Origin: Leptodactylus fallax | Taxonomy: Eukaryota; Chordata; Amphibia; Anura; Leptodactylidae | Direction of reading: 5' to 3' | NCBI GenBank assembly: GCA_947044405.1 | Contig: CAMRHE010000021.1 | Span: 9,532,501 to 9,596,500, forward strand | DNA: 64,000 bases | Notes under the pieces: model-generated | The model's input: only the letters and a program-made list of their open reading frames with translations | The model's database searches: none | What the model was told of the DNA's origin: nothing | Shown: positions 1 to 10,355 of the stretch, in pieces | Layout of the letters: each line of letters begins with the position of its first letter | How positions within the stretch are numbered: the first letter of the stretch is position 1 | Made by a program: the position numbers and the translations under genes

Positions 1-200
1 AAATTAATATGTCCTTCTATTCATTAAGTGTTAAATTAAAGTTTGCTACACCGGTATCTCTATACTGCCTAGATGTCCCTGCGTAGGCTGCTGGGTATTA
101 TTGATATTGGTATGAGAGGAAACATAACAGTTCTTGCTTTTAGTCTATAGTAACTTACTAAAAAATCTATAATTACCGAGATTACAGGGGCAGTCATGTG

Positions 201-800
201 ACCCCCCCCCCCCCCCGGCATACTTTCTGATATTCCAGTGACGTTCCATTTCTCCATTTCACCAATACTTTCCCCCCCTCCTGTCTCCATCATACTTACC
301 TGCCTTCATTCTCCTGGGAATGAGGCGTCACTTCCGTCTTCACTGCCTGTGCCTGCACAATAGAGCCTATTGCGCAATCACCAGCAGACAAAGAGAAGAA
401 GCTGGGTTTCACGCATGCGCAATAGAGCTCTGTTGGCTCTATTGTACAGGCACCGCAGAAGTCCATAGAAGAAGGAGCCAACAGGACAGAAGACAAGACA
501 CAGATGACAAGTAAGTATAATGGGATGGGATGGTTTGGGCTGAGTAAGTTAGGTAGGGCTAGTAGTCCATGGGCTAGCTAGGGAAACAGGGAGGGGGTGT
601 GAGAGAGGGAGGGGAGGGAGAGTTAAGACAGCAGGAAGCTAGCTACTCATGTAAACAAATGCTGAAGATGTCAGGAGCTCCCAGGGAAACTGAGAAATCA
701 CTCAAAACACTGCTAAAGGTATTTTGGTTCACTTATTAACCCATTAGTAGCACCAAAATACCTTTTTTTTATAAAGTTTTTAGCCCGGAGAACCCCTTTA
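201..800. repeat. Foldback MITE-like dispersed repeat
   Basis: A C-run (about 201-216) is followed by a GC-rich segment with an imperfect palindrome around 355-455 (the motif GCGCAATAGAG and its inverse). The segment ends near 800 in GGAGAACCCCTTTAA, the right-hand terminus of the TTAAAGGGGTT family seen elsewhere in the window. Bases 600-770 are closely similar to 63,240-63,470 (shared GTAAACAAATGC and AAATCACTCAAAACACTG). I see no coding capacity. I infer a non-autonomous DNA element; superfamily unknown. Confidence 0.5.
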
Positions 801-1429
801 AGCTAAGGCCCCACTTAGCAAGTTGTAGCCAAAAAGTGGTTCGGAAAAGACCGCGGCGGAAATGCATCACGGAAACCACCAGTGTTTCTGTAGGTATAAT
901 TGACATGCCGCAAGCGTTTTTGAAATTGCAGCATTTCCAATGTGGCAATTTTTCTGCAATGTGGGGATGGGATTAGCTAGAATCCCATCTACTTTGCAGA
1001 TACTGTAAAACGCAGCGTTTTTTGCCATGGCATTTCTGTCGCAGCCAAATTGTGGTGTTTTCGCAATGTGGTGCGCCAGCCTCAAAGTTACATTGACAGT
1101 ATATATCATCTCTAGTTTGCATATTTATAGCATACAACACAAAATACAAAATAGAACACAGGAGCCGACATGCAACAATCCCTATACCATTAACCTTTTC
1201 CTGTCGCAGCCATTTCAATTCAATTCAATTTTCATTTTTTACTCTCCAACTTCCAAAATCCATAACTGTTTTATTTTTTGCATTTACAGAGCCGTATGAG
1301 GTCTTAATGTTTGTGGGATAAATTGTACTTGTTAAATGTACCATTTAATATTCCATGCAATGTACTGGGAAGCTGGAAAAAAATTGGGGTGGGAAAAACT
1401 ATGTTTGTGTGACTTACTTACGGGCTTAA
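801..1429. repeat. CTAAGGCCCCA-type repeat, partial, then unassigned DNA
   Basis: Bases 803-1,080 begin CTAAGGCCCCACTTAGCAAG and resemble the copy at 33,503-33,784, sharing the GGGATTAGC(C/T)AGAATC and TACTGTAAAAC motifs. The right terminus is not evident here. From about 1,100 to 1,429 nothing is recognisable. No gene. Confidence 0.45.
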
Positions 1430-2370
1430 ATTTTTCAGCGTTCATTGTGCAGCCAAAATGACATGTCACCTATATTCTGTGGGTTGGTACAATTACAAAT
1501 TTGTATTGTTTTTTTTTTATGTTTTAACCCCTTAAAAAATCCAAAACTTTGCAAAAAAAATAAAAAATTCTTGGAGTCGTCATATTCACGCGTAACTATT
1601 TTATATTTCAGTTTATGGGGATGCATTAGGCATCTTTTGTTGCAGGGACAAATGTACTTTTTCTTTATACCATTTGGGGAATGTCTATTGTTTTTTTTGG
1701 AAAATATATTTTTTTGATTTTCAAAATACAGACAGCAATACAAAAACAGTTCCTAGAGAGGAAGAAGTCGGTAGGGCCATTAGAAACAAAGTAAACAGTG
1801 GGATAGAGATCATGGAACATCATAGGAAAGAAGTTAAAGAGAGGATGTCTCAGCCCAGAAATGGAACAGGACAGGGTCTCGAGTGAAGGAAAATCACAGC
1901 ACCCAAATTTTGGAGTACTTGGGATAAGCGTGGAGTTCCAAATGCAAGAATTCCTCCAGTCTAGCAATCTGAGAAACTTTCCTGAGAAAGTGGGGGATGG
2001 CTGGAGTGAATACTGAAGCCCAATTGTAGCCATAATTGTTTAAAGGACTTAGGGGCCAAACATTTAAAAGGATACCTGAAAGTCTATTGTTTTGATCTCT
2101 TTTAATCCAAATTTTTATGGAGGCGAAACAGCGAAAAATGGCGGTTCAGGTCTTTTGATTTTTTTCTCCTGGATACATTGTTCACCGTATGGGAAAAATA
2201 TTTAGTGTTACACAGGGATAACTAATGTGTATGTGTTTTATCTAGTTTTATATGTGTTCCTGGGAAAGGGGTGATTTCAATTTTTTTAATTTTTTTTTTT
2301 TTTACTTTTATTTTTAGAACCCTATGTGTCTTGAACCCCAGGGGGTCCGATCACTTATGCAATGCACTGC
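1430..2370 (-). repeat. Dispersed repeat family A, copy 1 (interrupted)
   Basis: Bases 1,430-1,735 and 2,065-2,370 match in inverse orientation parts of the repeat at 49,560-50,290. Shared signatures are GGGGAATGTCTATTG, TGCAGCCAAAATGACATG and GAGGCGAAACAGCGAAAAATGG. About 325 bp (1,740-2,065) of different sequence separates the two parts. Other copies are at 22,610-22,947 with 27,115-27,375, at 37,250-37,700, and at 49,560-50,290. No coding capacity; probably a non-autonomous DNA transposon, not classified. Confidence 0.6.
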
Positions 2371-5300
2371 AATGCAATGTATTAAGAAATACCTATAATT
2401 CTGTTACAGAATGCCTAGTGCATCCTGTAATAGAATCTTTTTAATGACAACCCTGGGAGCCTTCAATATACTCCCGACTGTCATTGTAATGGATTGCTGG
2501 TCCGTATCTAACTCCTGGGGCCAGTGATCCACATCAAAATGGTGATGCCCATGCTCTATAAGGAAAATGGTGCCACAGTCATTTTTGACTGAGGCTCTAG
2601 AAGGGTTAATGCCCACGATCAGTGCCTGCTGTATAATATAGTGGAGAATCGGTGTCCACTGCCTGCCCTATTTAAATACCTGCACCTACCTAATAGTACA
2701 GTGGATGTCAGAAAGGGGTTTCAAACTAACAACCTGACTAATATTGTGTTGGTACTTCTTGTGCCACCAAAACAGATCTGCTCTATCAAGCCATAGAATT
2801 CACAAAATTCTAAATGTTTTTAATTTTAGTATTGTGGTTTAAATTATATGCTAGTCTAATTGAAAGCATGCAGATGCAAACGCTGTTACTTTTTTAAAAG
2901 TTACATTTCTTTAATTTTTATTTCTTTATTTTTTTTATTCAACAACTATTATTATAAAAACAGGAACAAATAAAATAAATTAAAACACTCTATAAATTTT
3001 AAACAATTTCTTCAAACAAAGTTTTTTTTGTTCAGGTGTTATAGCTTCTAATGTAAATTTCCATTGCTATTGAAACTGAGTATGCTTATATCTTTTCAAA
3101 CTATCGTACTTTTCAAAAAATAAAATTTTTACCTCAAAGTCTCTCCATTCTCTCAAAGAGGGAACATGTTTGTAAAGCTATTTTTACTGATCAACTTATG
3201 TGCAAAGTATGATATTTTTCTCAATACCAGATTTACTGACATGGGCACCATACTCAAATTAGAAACACCAAAAATACACAAAGTATTTTCCTGAAATGGG
3301 TTCAAGGAATATACCCTATTTATATTGTCAATAGCTTGATCTCAAAACCTATATAACTTAGAACAATGCTATAATAATTGGACAAATTGGCACATTTCAC
3401 ATGATGTAATACTTTCCCTATAACCACTCTCACTTACCTTAAATGAACCACAAATTGTCTGATATGGTGTAAGTAGTAAATCTTTTTGATAAATACACAC
3501 AATACTGTAAATCACAGTATATGAAATTATTTTCACTAGACAGACTATATATTCATTGAACTTGATATATAGTATGTGCATAGCTGTTGGTAGAAGCAGT
3601 TATTATGTTGAATATGGCCAGTGCTTCTCTAAAGTTGTGATCAATTTATAAAAGTATGGAGATTGCACTGAGGATACTTCTGGATAATAAAGAAAATGAT
3701 TTGAATTAAGTATACTGTCTTGCAGCTATTATTAAAGAAAAAGAAGAAAATGTTCCTTTGGTGCTTAAAAAGAAACATGTCAGGAACTCACCTTCCGAGG
3801 CTGATTAAGAATACATTTTAATCAGTATTTTTAAAGCCAACAGGAGCTTAAATTGCTGAGCAGAGAGAGTGTTTATAAGAACATACACACTACTGCTGCC
3901 TGTCTCCTGTGAAGTTGAATACAGTTTGTACTACTGTGTTTGCTTGCCACAAGGGAAAGTGCTATAAGGACTGCTGCTGTTTTGCCTTCAAAGGACAGAA
4001 TTTGTTTTATTGCTGAAGAAATCTGCTTCTGTTTGTTTTGCAAGATATCCCTCAAGGCCAATAAAGTCAGTTTTTGATAAAACCTGCTTCCTAACTCCAA
4101 CTCTTCAGGGGCCTATAGAATTATTTTGAGGCAACTTTTTCTGAAGAGTAATAAGAACAAAAGTACAGAGTTAAATTTAGTATTCTAGTTTAAGGTAGTT
4201 TCTATTTTGTAGTGATTATAATTAAAATGTTTTGGTTTTTTTTATTTAAAAGTTAAAATAATAAGTACAACATGGGATACCATCCGAAAACTAGCATGGA
4301 GTTAGGGACAGTATTAGATCTGAGTATAACAATCTTGCAACATAAGCAATAGCATCAGGTTTGGGCTAGATTTACAATATGAGAATCAAATTTAAAATAA
4401 GAGAGTACATTTAATATAAACTAATTAGAATAATATAATGTACCTTATTCAAAGTAAGATTCCATTGAACGTATACTGCTTTTGGCCAAAAACTATGGAC
4501 AGGTGGAATAGCTGGCAGCCATAGCCATATGCCATATTTACTTTAAAAATAACATGTTTTTTAGCAACCTGACAGCACAGGATAGTTTCCCGCAGCATGC
4601 ACAGACCTCATTTGGCTTTTGCCCACACTACTTGTAGATTTTGTCCAGATATATTTTATGCAATGACTTATATTGACTTATATTGACCATTACAAGCTAA
4701 TAATAACTCATATTCATTAGTAAATGGGGATGCTTATTATATAGAAGTGCTTATTTAAAAGTATAATACTGTACTTCATACTCCTGACTCAGAAATAATT
4801 CAATCCAATCATTTCCATTTTAGAAGTTTAGTATTTTGGTAATATATGCAATTAAAAAAAATTCAGATAGATTTACTATAACAATATGAGAGTAAAGGCA
4901 GATATAAATATTTAATATGAGGCTAGTATACAAAATCACCAAAAACAGTGGGCACAGCTTTACAGTGTGTAGGTTTGGAACTTAACCCTGGGCCAATATT
5001 TTAAGTGGCACACGGTAGGTGAGGGTTTAGTTACATAGTTTCCAACTGCTCCAAATTGTTGGGACAGTCCCTAATATTTGGAAATAGTCTCCACAAATTT
5101 GAACATATCTTTGCATATAAAGAGTGTATGGCTTACAAAACCCCTCCCCAAAGAAAGTGGTCCTCCTTAATTTAAGGGCAGACCCAGGCTGCCTAGCAAC
5201 CCAAGATGGTAAATATGCTGTTACTTATTTTGTATTGGGACATAGGAGCTTTAAATTATGCCTTTAGTTAAAATATGGTTCACAGAAAATTGCTTTACCC

Positions 5301-5452
5301 ACTATATCAATAATAAAAATGTTTTCTCTCTTAATAACTCACTTAAATTTTAGTTGGTGGTAGTTCTTCAAGGAAAATCTATACCTGACATGACATGAAT
5401 TACTATCTTTCCCAAAATTGCCATTGTTATTACCATCTTATAATGTTGTAAC
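2371..5452. other. AT-rich DNA with no recognised feature
   Basis: This 3-kb stretch is AT-rich with only short open frames (up to about 75 codons) that lack any recognisable domain, codon bias or splice context. I see no transposon termini. It may be old decayed repeat or unique intergenic DNA. Confidence 0.6.
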
Positions 5453-6225
5453 ATATTGCTAGGATATCCCAAAAAAACTATACTAGAAATATATCACAAA
5501 GGATAAAGGTGTTGTTCAACTATCCAAAATACAAAAAATATGAACAACTAAAACATAACTTTTAATCGGTCAAATATAAAAAATGGCTAAAAGTAGCCAC
5601 CTATCTCTAATAAAAGCTCAAGATGTATACCTAAGTCTGAATAAATGATTGTATATAGATAACTTCCAAAATTTGAACCTGTTAATGAGCTAATATTGCC
5701 AAACTGCTGTATCTCATATAATTGATGTTCCCAAACAGCGGCTAAAACCGCATGATATTCAAGTCTGAACAAGCACCAATTCTCATTCTTAAACTAAATT
5801 GTCAGGAATTGCTACTATATAATAACTGACTACAGGGAACCACAGCTAGTAAACATAACAACCCCAACTGGCTCTGATAATGCTCTATAGATTTAACACT
5901 AGAAGTCCCAGAAATTTCGAGCTCCCCCTTCAAGTCCTGAAAGAGGGTCAAATGACCCTTAGTCCAAACTGACAACTCTGATGGCTCCAATTAGCATTTC
6001 CTTTCATTTGTAAATGTGGCCATTGTCTGAGGAATCTGCAGGGGGGGAATTGTGTTGATCCACCTCAGGTCTTGTAAGAGAGTGTAAACAAAAGAATGTA
6101 AGCTGCTCCTGAGTGTCTGCCCACCCCCCAGCTGCATTGTTGTGCTGGGAATATTTGCTAACACCTTAGCAAATTTGCATGCAGCCTTTTGTGCTGTGGG
6201 GGATGTGACTGCTTCTCAAAGTAGT

Positions 6226-7088
6226 CTGCGACTTGAAATCAAAGTACATCTGTAATGTCCTCCCATATCTTGGCAAGGACCCCAGTCGTCCCCAGCGGGG
6301 AGAGACTGTCCGAAACTGTAGTGATGAGGCTGATGGAATCATTCATGGACAAGGGCAGAACTGTAACCACGAACAATTTCTTTACATCATTGTCACTTGC
6401 ACAATGACTGCTTAGCCGGAAAACCACTATCCTCGGCACAGTCAACAAGAGTCGCCGGGAAATTCCTCAATCCGCTAGACAGATGGACCGCACTGAATTC
6501 ACCACTCAGGTGTTTTCAACCACTGATGCCACACTGACAGTGTATGCACCCAAACGAAAGAAGGCCGTCTACATTCTCAGCAGCATGCACAGCGTGGTTG
6601 AGACTAAGGATACCAACAAAAGGAAGCCAAACACGGTCACACAATACAACCGCACAAAGTGCGGTGTGGATGTAATGGACCAAATGGTGCGGGAGTACAG
6701 CCTGCATGCAGGAACACGGAGATGGCCATTCGCCGTGTTCTACAACATGATTGACATGGCAGCACTGAATGCTCATGTTCTTTATCAGGCATGCACTGGG
6801 GTGCAGGAGAGACGGGTGGACTTCCTGGTTGAGCTTGCAAAAGAGTTAGGTGGCTCTCATGTGACTGAAAAGAAGGCACGCAAGGAGAAACTCCTTCGGC
6901 AACAACCTTCCACACCCAGCCCTGGCAAAAGGGCGAAGTGTCAGGTCAACCATCGATGCACGAACAATTGTGCAACTGAGAGATGTGTTTACTGCTACAA
7001 ATACACGTGTGGCAAATGTACCAGGGACATACCCAGGCAGTGCCAGGTATGTTCCGACAGTGCAGACAGACTGCTGAGTGAGTGCTGA
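6226..7088 (+). pseudogene. piggyBac transposase, C-terminal half, broken
   Basis: Encodes the second half of a piggyBac DDE transposase. The frame starts near DLKSKYICNVLPYLGKD. A 1-bp insertion in the C-run near 6,290, compared with copy 2, shifts the frame. The second catalytic Asp is replaced by Asn (VTTNNFF, where the family has DN). An in-frame TGA follows LSLAQ near 6,409. From about 6,412 to the stop at 7,088 the frame is open: GTVNKSRREIP, then CGVDVMDQM with the third and fourth Asp present, TRRWPFAVFYNMID, and a C-terminal Cys/His-rich zinc domain (residues after KRAKC). The N-terminal half with the first Asp is absent. Not functional; its ends could still be used by an enzyme in trans. 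Confidence 0.88.
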
Positions 7089-7289
7089 AATGCTAGTCAC
7101 ACAAGAAGGACATGCCACTCACACACACACACGCAGCCCCCCACAGCAGCCTATTGTAAATATGTGTGGAATTGTTTTATTCCTTGTATTTTTTTTATTA
7201 TTTTCATAACAAAAATAAAAAGCATAGAAACAAATAACAGTTGTTCTTTTGTATATTTACATTTTTGTATATTTAGATTCAAGTCAATG

Positions 7290-7580
7290 GGTGCAGAAAA
7301 AAAAAAAAAAAAAAATTGCAAAAAAAATCACAGCTACTTGCGATATTTTTGTGATCTGTCCCATTGGTCATATAGATCACTCCTCTGGGATTTTTTCGCA
7401 CGAAAAAAATCGCACAAAAAAAAAAAAATCGCAGGAAAATCGCACCTATGAAAAAAAATCGCACGAAAAAAAATCGCAGGTGTGCTTGGTGCCATTGAAA
7501 TACATTGGCAAATCGCAGAAAAAAATTGCATCGCATTGCGATGCGATTTTCGCGCAATTTTTTTTTCGCTAGTGTGCTTG
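7290..7580. repeat. A-rich low-complexity tract with ATCGCA motifs
   Basis: A run of about 18 A (7,297-7,315) is followed by repeated (A)nTCGCA blocks and a hairpin around 7,528-7,560 (TTGCATCGCA / TGCGATGCGA). Its mirror in copy 2 is 25,440-25,712. The hAT insertion site lies at its right edge. Probably a degenerate MITE or simple-repeat expansion inside the piggyBac. Confidence 0.6.
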
Positions 7581-7591
7581 AGGCCTTAGAC

Positions 7592-9657
7592 CAGGGGTCG
7601 GCAACCTATGGCACGCGTGCCACTCTTGGCACGCGAGGCTTATTCCCCTGGCACGGCAGCGGACTCCTCACCCAGCAGTTTCGATCGGACCAAACACGGC
7701 CGAAACGAAACTGCTATTATTATACTGTGGGGTCTCTTCAGACCCCCGAGTATAATAAGCGGAGCCCCTGGGGAGATGATCAAACATAAAAAACAATGTA
7801 CTCACTATTCCACGCTCCGCAGCCGCTCTGTACTCTTCGGGCGCTTCTGCCTGCAGGGGCCACTATAGAGCATAATACCGTGTGCAGGGACCACTATGGG
7901 ACATATACCGTGTGCAGGGGCCACTATGGGAATATACCGTGTGCAGGGGCCACTATGGGAATATACCGTGTGCAGGGGCCACTATGGGACATATACCGTG
8001 TGCAGGGGCCACTATGGGACATATACCGTGTGCAGGGGCCACTATGGGACATATACCATGTGCAGGGGCCACTATGGGACATATACCGTGTGCAGGGGCC
8101 ACTATGGAGCATAATACCGTGTGCAGGGGCCACTATAGAGCATAATACCGTGTGCAGGGACCACTATGGGACATATACCGTGTGCAGGGGCCACTATGGA
8201 GCATAATACCGTGTGCAGGGGCCACTATGGGACATAATACCGTGTGCAGGGACCGCTATGGGACATATACCGTGTGCAGGGGCCACTATGGAGCATAATA
8301 CCGTGTGCAGGGGCCACTATAGAGCATAATACCGTGTGCAGGGACCACTATGGGACATATACCGTGTGCAGGGGCCACTATGAAGCATAATACCATGTGC
8401 AGGGGCCACTATAGAGCATAATACCGTGTGCAGGGACCACTATAGAGCATAATACCGTGTGCAGGGACCACTATGGGACATATACCGTGTGCAGGGACCG
8501 CTATGGGACATATACCGTGGGCAGGGGCCACTATGGAGCATAATACCATGTGCAGGGGCCGCTATGGGACATATACCGTGTGCAGGGGCCGCTATGGGAC
8601 AAATACTGTGTGCAGGGGCAGCTATGGGACAAATACCGTGTGTAGGGGCCGCTATGGGACATAATACCGTGTGCAGGGGCCGCTATGGGACAAATACCGT
8701 GTGCAGAGGACGCTATGGGACATAATACCGTGTGCAGGGGCCACTATGGAGCATAATACCGTGTGCAGGGGCCGCTATGGGACAAATACTGTGTGCAGGG
8801 GCAGCTATGGGACAAATACTGTGTGTAGGGGCCGCTATGGGACATAATACCGTGTGCAGGGGCCGCTATGGGACAAATACCGTGTGCAGAGGCTGCTATG
8901 GGACATAATACCGTGTGCAGGGGCCACTATAGAGCATAATACCGTGTGCAGGGGTCGCTATGGGACATATACCGTGTGCAGGGTCTGCTATGGGACATAT
9001 ACGGTGTGTAGGGGCCGTTATGGGACATATTGCTGTGTGCAGGGGCCGCTATGGGACAAATACTGTGTGCAGGGACTGCTATGGGACAAATACTGTGTGC
9101 AGAGGCAGCTATGGAACAAATGCCGTGTGCAGAGGCAGCTATGGGACATATACCATGTTGAAGGGGCCGCTATGGGACATAATACCGTGTGCAGGGACCA
9201 CTATGGGACATTATTCTGTATAACGGTGTGTTTTCTATATTAAGGATGTGTTTTTGCACAGAAAACTCCGGCTTTGTTTTTTTTTGTGCAAAAATGCACC
9301 AGTTTTACATTGAATGAAAAAGTTCCAAATATAGCTGCATCCAGATACATAGTGTGTATTCACCATAAGGATGCCGCCATACGGGGCTCCTGGACACAAT
9401 AAATTTACCACTAATTGGGGGCTGCACATGGACTTTCATTGCTTCTAATCAGAAAGTACAGGAGTGTCCCAGGAAATAGCAGTAAACGCATGTGTCCTAA
9501 AGCATCTGGTGGCAGCACTTCTGTGTTATGGTTTGTGGTATATGACTTTAGTTTAGGGGTCGTCAGACTTACAATTATTGACCGGCACTCCGAGTACCTC
9601 ATCTTTGATTTTTTTATTAAAATCGGCACGCCGAACAAAAAAGGTTGCCTACCCCTG
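7592..9657. mobile_element. Non-autonomous hAT element with internal minisatellite, copy 1
   Basis: Termini CAGGGGTCGGCAACC and GGTTGCCTACCCCTG form an inverted pair with one mismatch. They are bounded by the exact 8-bp duplication CCTTAGAC at 7,584-7,591 and 9,658-9,665, diagnostic of hAT. Internally there is an inverted-repeat hairpin near 7,700-7,760 (TATTATACTG...GAGTATAATA), then a minisatellite over about two thirds of the element, then a unique right end. No transposase frame; the long open frames across the array are by-products of a 30-bp period. Confidence 0.93.
7857..9213. repeat. 30/31-bp minisatellite array, copy 1 (about 45 units)
   Basis: Unit CCGTGTGCAGGGGCCACTAT followed by GGGACATATA (30 bp) or GGAGCATAATA (31 bp), repeated head to tail. 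Units near the left are homogeneous; those beyond 8,560 carry GCCGCTATGGGACAAATA variants, so there is a gradient of subtypes. It lies entirely inside the hAT at 7,592-9,657. Confidence 0.95.
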
Positions 9658-10355
9658 CCTTAGACAAATGCTTCTGGTCATTACTCACAGCTGTACCTTG
9701 CTCTAAAATTTCTAATTCTATTTAAAATATATAAAAAATGATTAATTGTTTCAGTGCTTTTTTGCTCAAATAAAACTAAACTTAATACAATATGTATAGT
9801 CTTTATATTATCAAATACAATAAACTGAATAGAACTAACTAGACACTAAATGGCTAAACTCAATGGAAAACAACAACCTCCTGTGGTGTGACAGTAATGG
9901 CCTTAATTACAGAACAAAAGACGGTGATTATAGGATGTTAGATAAAATCCTTCAGGTCATTCGACCCGTCTCTGGGTTCCAAAGGTAGAAATGTTAAATG
10001 ACCCCTCTCTGGGACTTCTAGTGTTAACTATATCGTATACAAATATAAAGCTCCCAATTCCTACTTACTAGTGTACTTTTGTCTATGAGTGTTTCTAGTC
10101 TCTCCCCATAGGTATTTAGAGAAAGGTTAACACTACTGAACATTGCATATATTGTAGGAGAAGAAATAAACCAGTGTGGAGCTCCGTTCCCAAACAGCGG
10201 CTAAAACCGCATGATATTCAAGTCTAAACAAGCACCAATTCTCATTCTTAAACTAAATTGTCAAGGATTGCTACTATATAATAGCTGACTACAGGGAACC
10301 ACAGCTAGTGAACATAACAGCCCCACCCGGCTCTGATAATGCTGTATAGATTTAA

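Larger units (their letters stand above)
5897..10023 (+). mobile_element. piggyBac-family element, copy 1 (non-autonomous, carries a hAT)
   Basis: Flanked by TTAA at 5,893-5,896 and 10,024-10,027. Ends are CACTAGAAGTCCCAG and CTGGGACTTCTAGTG, perfect 15-bp inverted termini. TTAA duplication is diagnostic of the piggyBac superfamily. It carries a broken transposase (6,226-7,088), an A-rich tract with repeated ATCGCA motifs (7,290-7,580), and a nested hAT with a minisatellite (7,592-9,657). Length is 4,127 bp. The near-identical inverted copy at 22,952-27,110 is 4,159 bp. The empty site is preserved at about 15,790 in the right arm of the surrounding repeat. Confidence 0.93.

Noticed and set aside
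3873..4100. 75-codon minus-strand frame as a gene
   Set aside because: No domain, no codon signal, isolated in AT-rich DNA.
7857..9213. CRISPR-like array or repeat protein
   Set aside because: The units are head-to-tail with no unique spacers and lie inside a eukaryotic hAT element. The long open frames in all phases follow from a 30-bp period.
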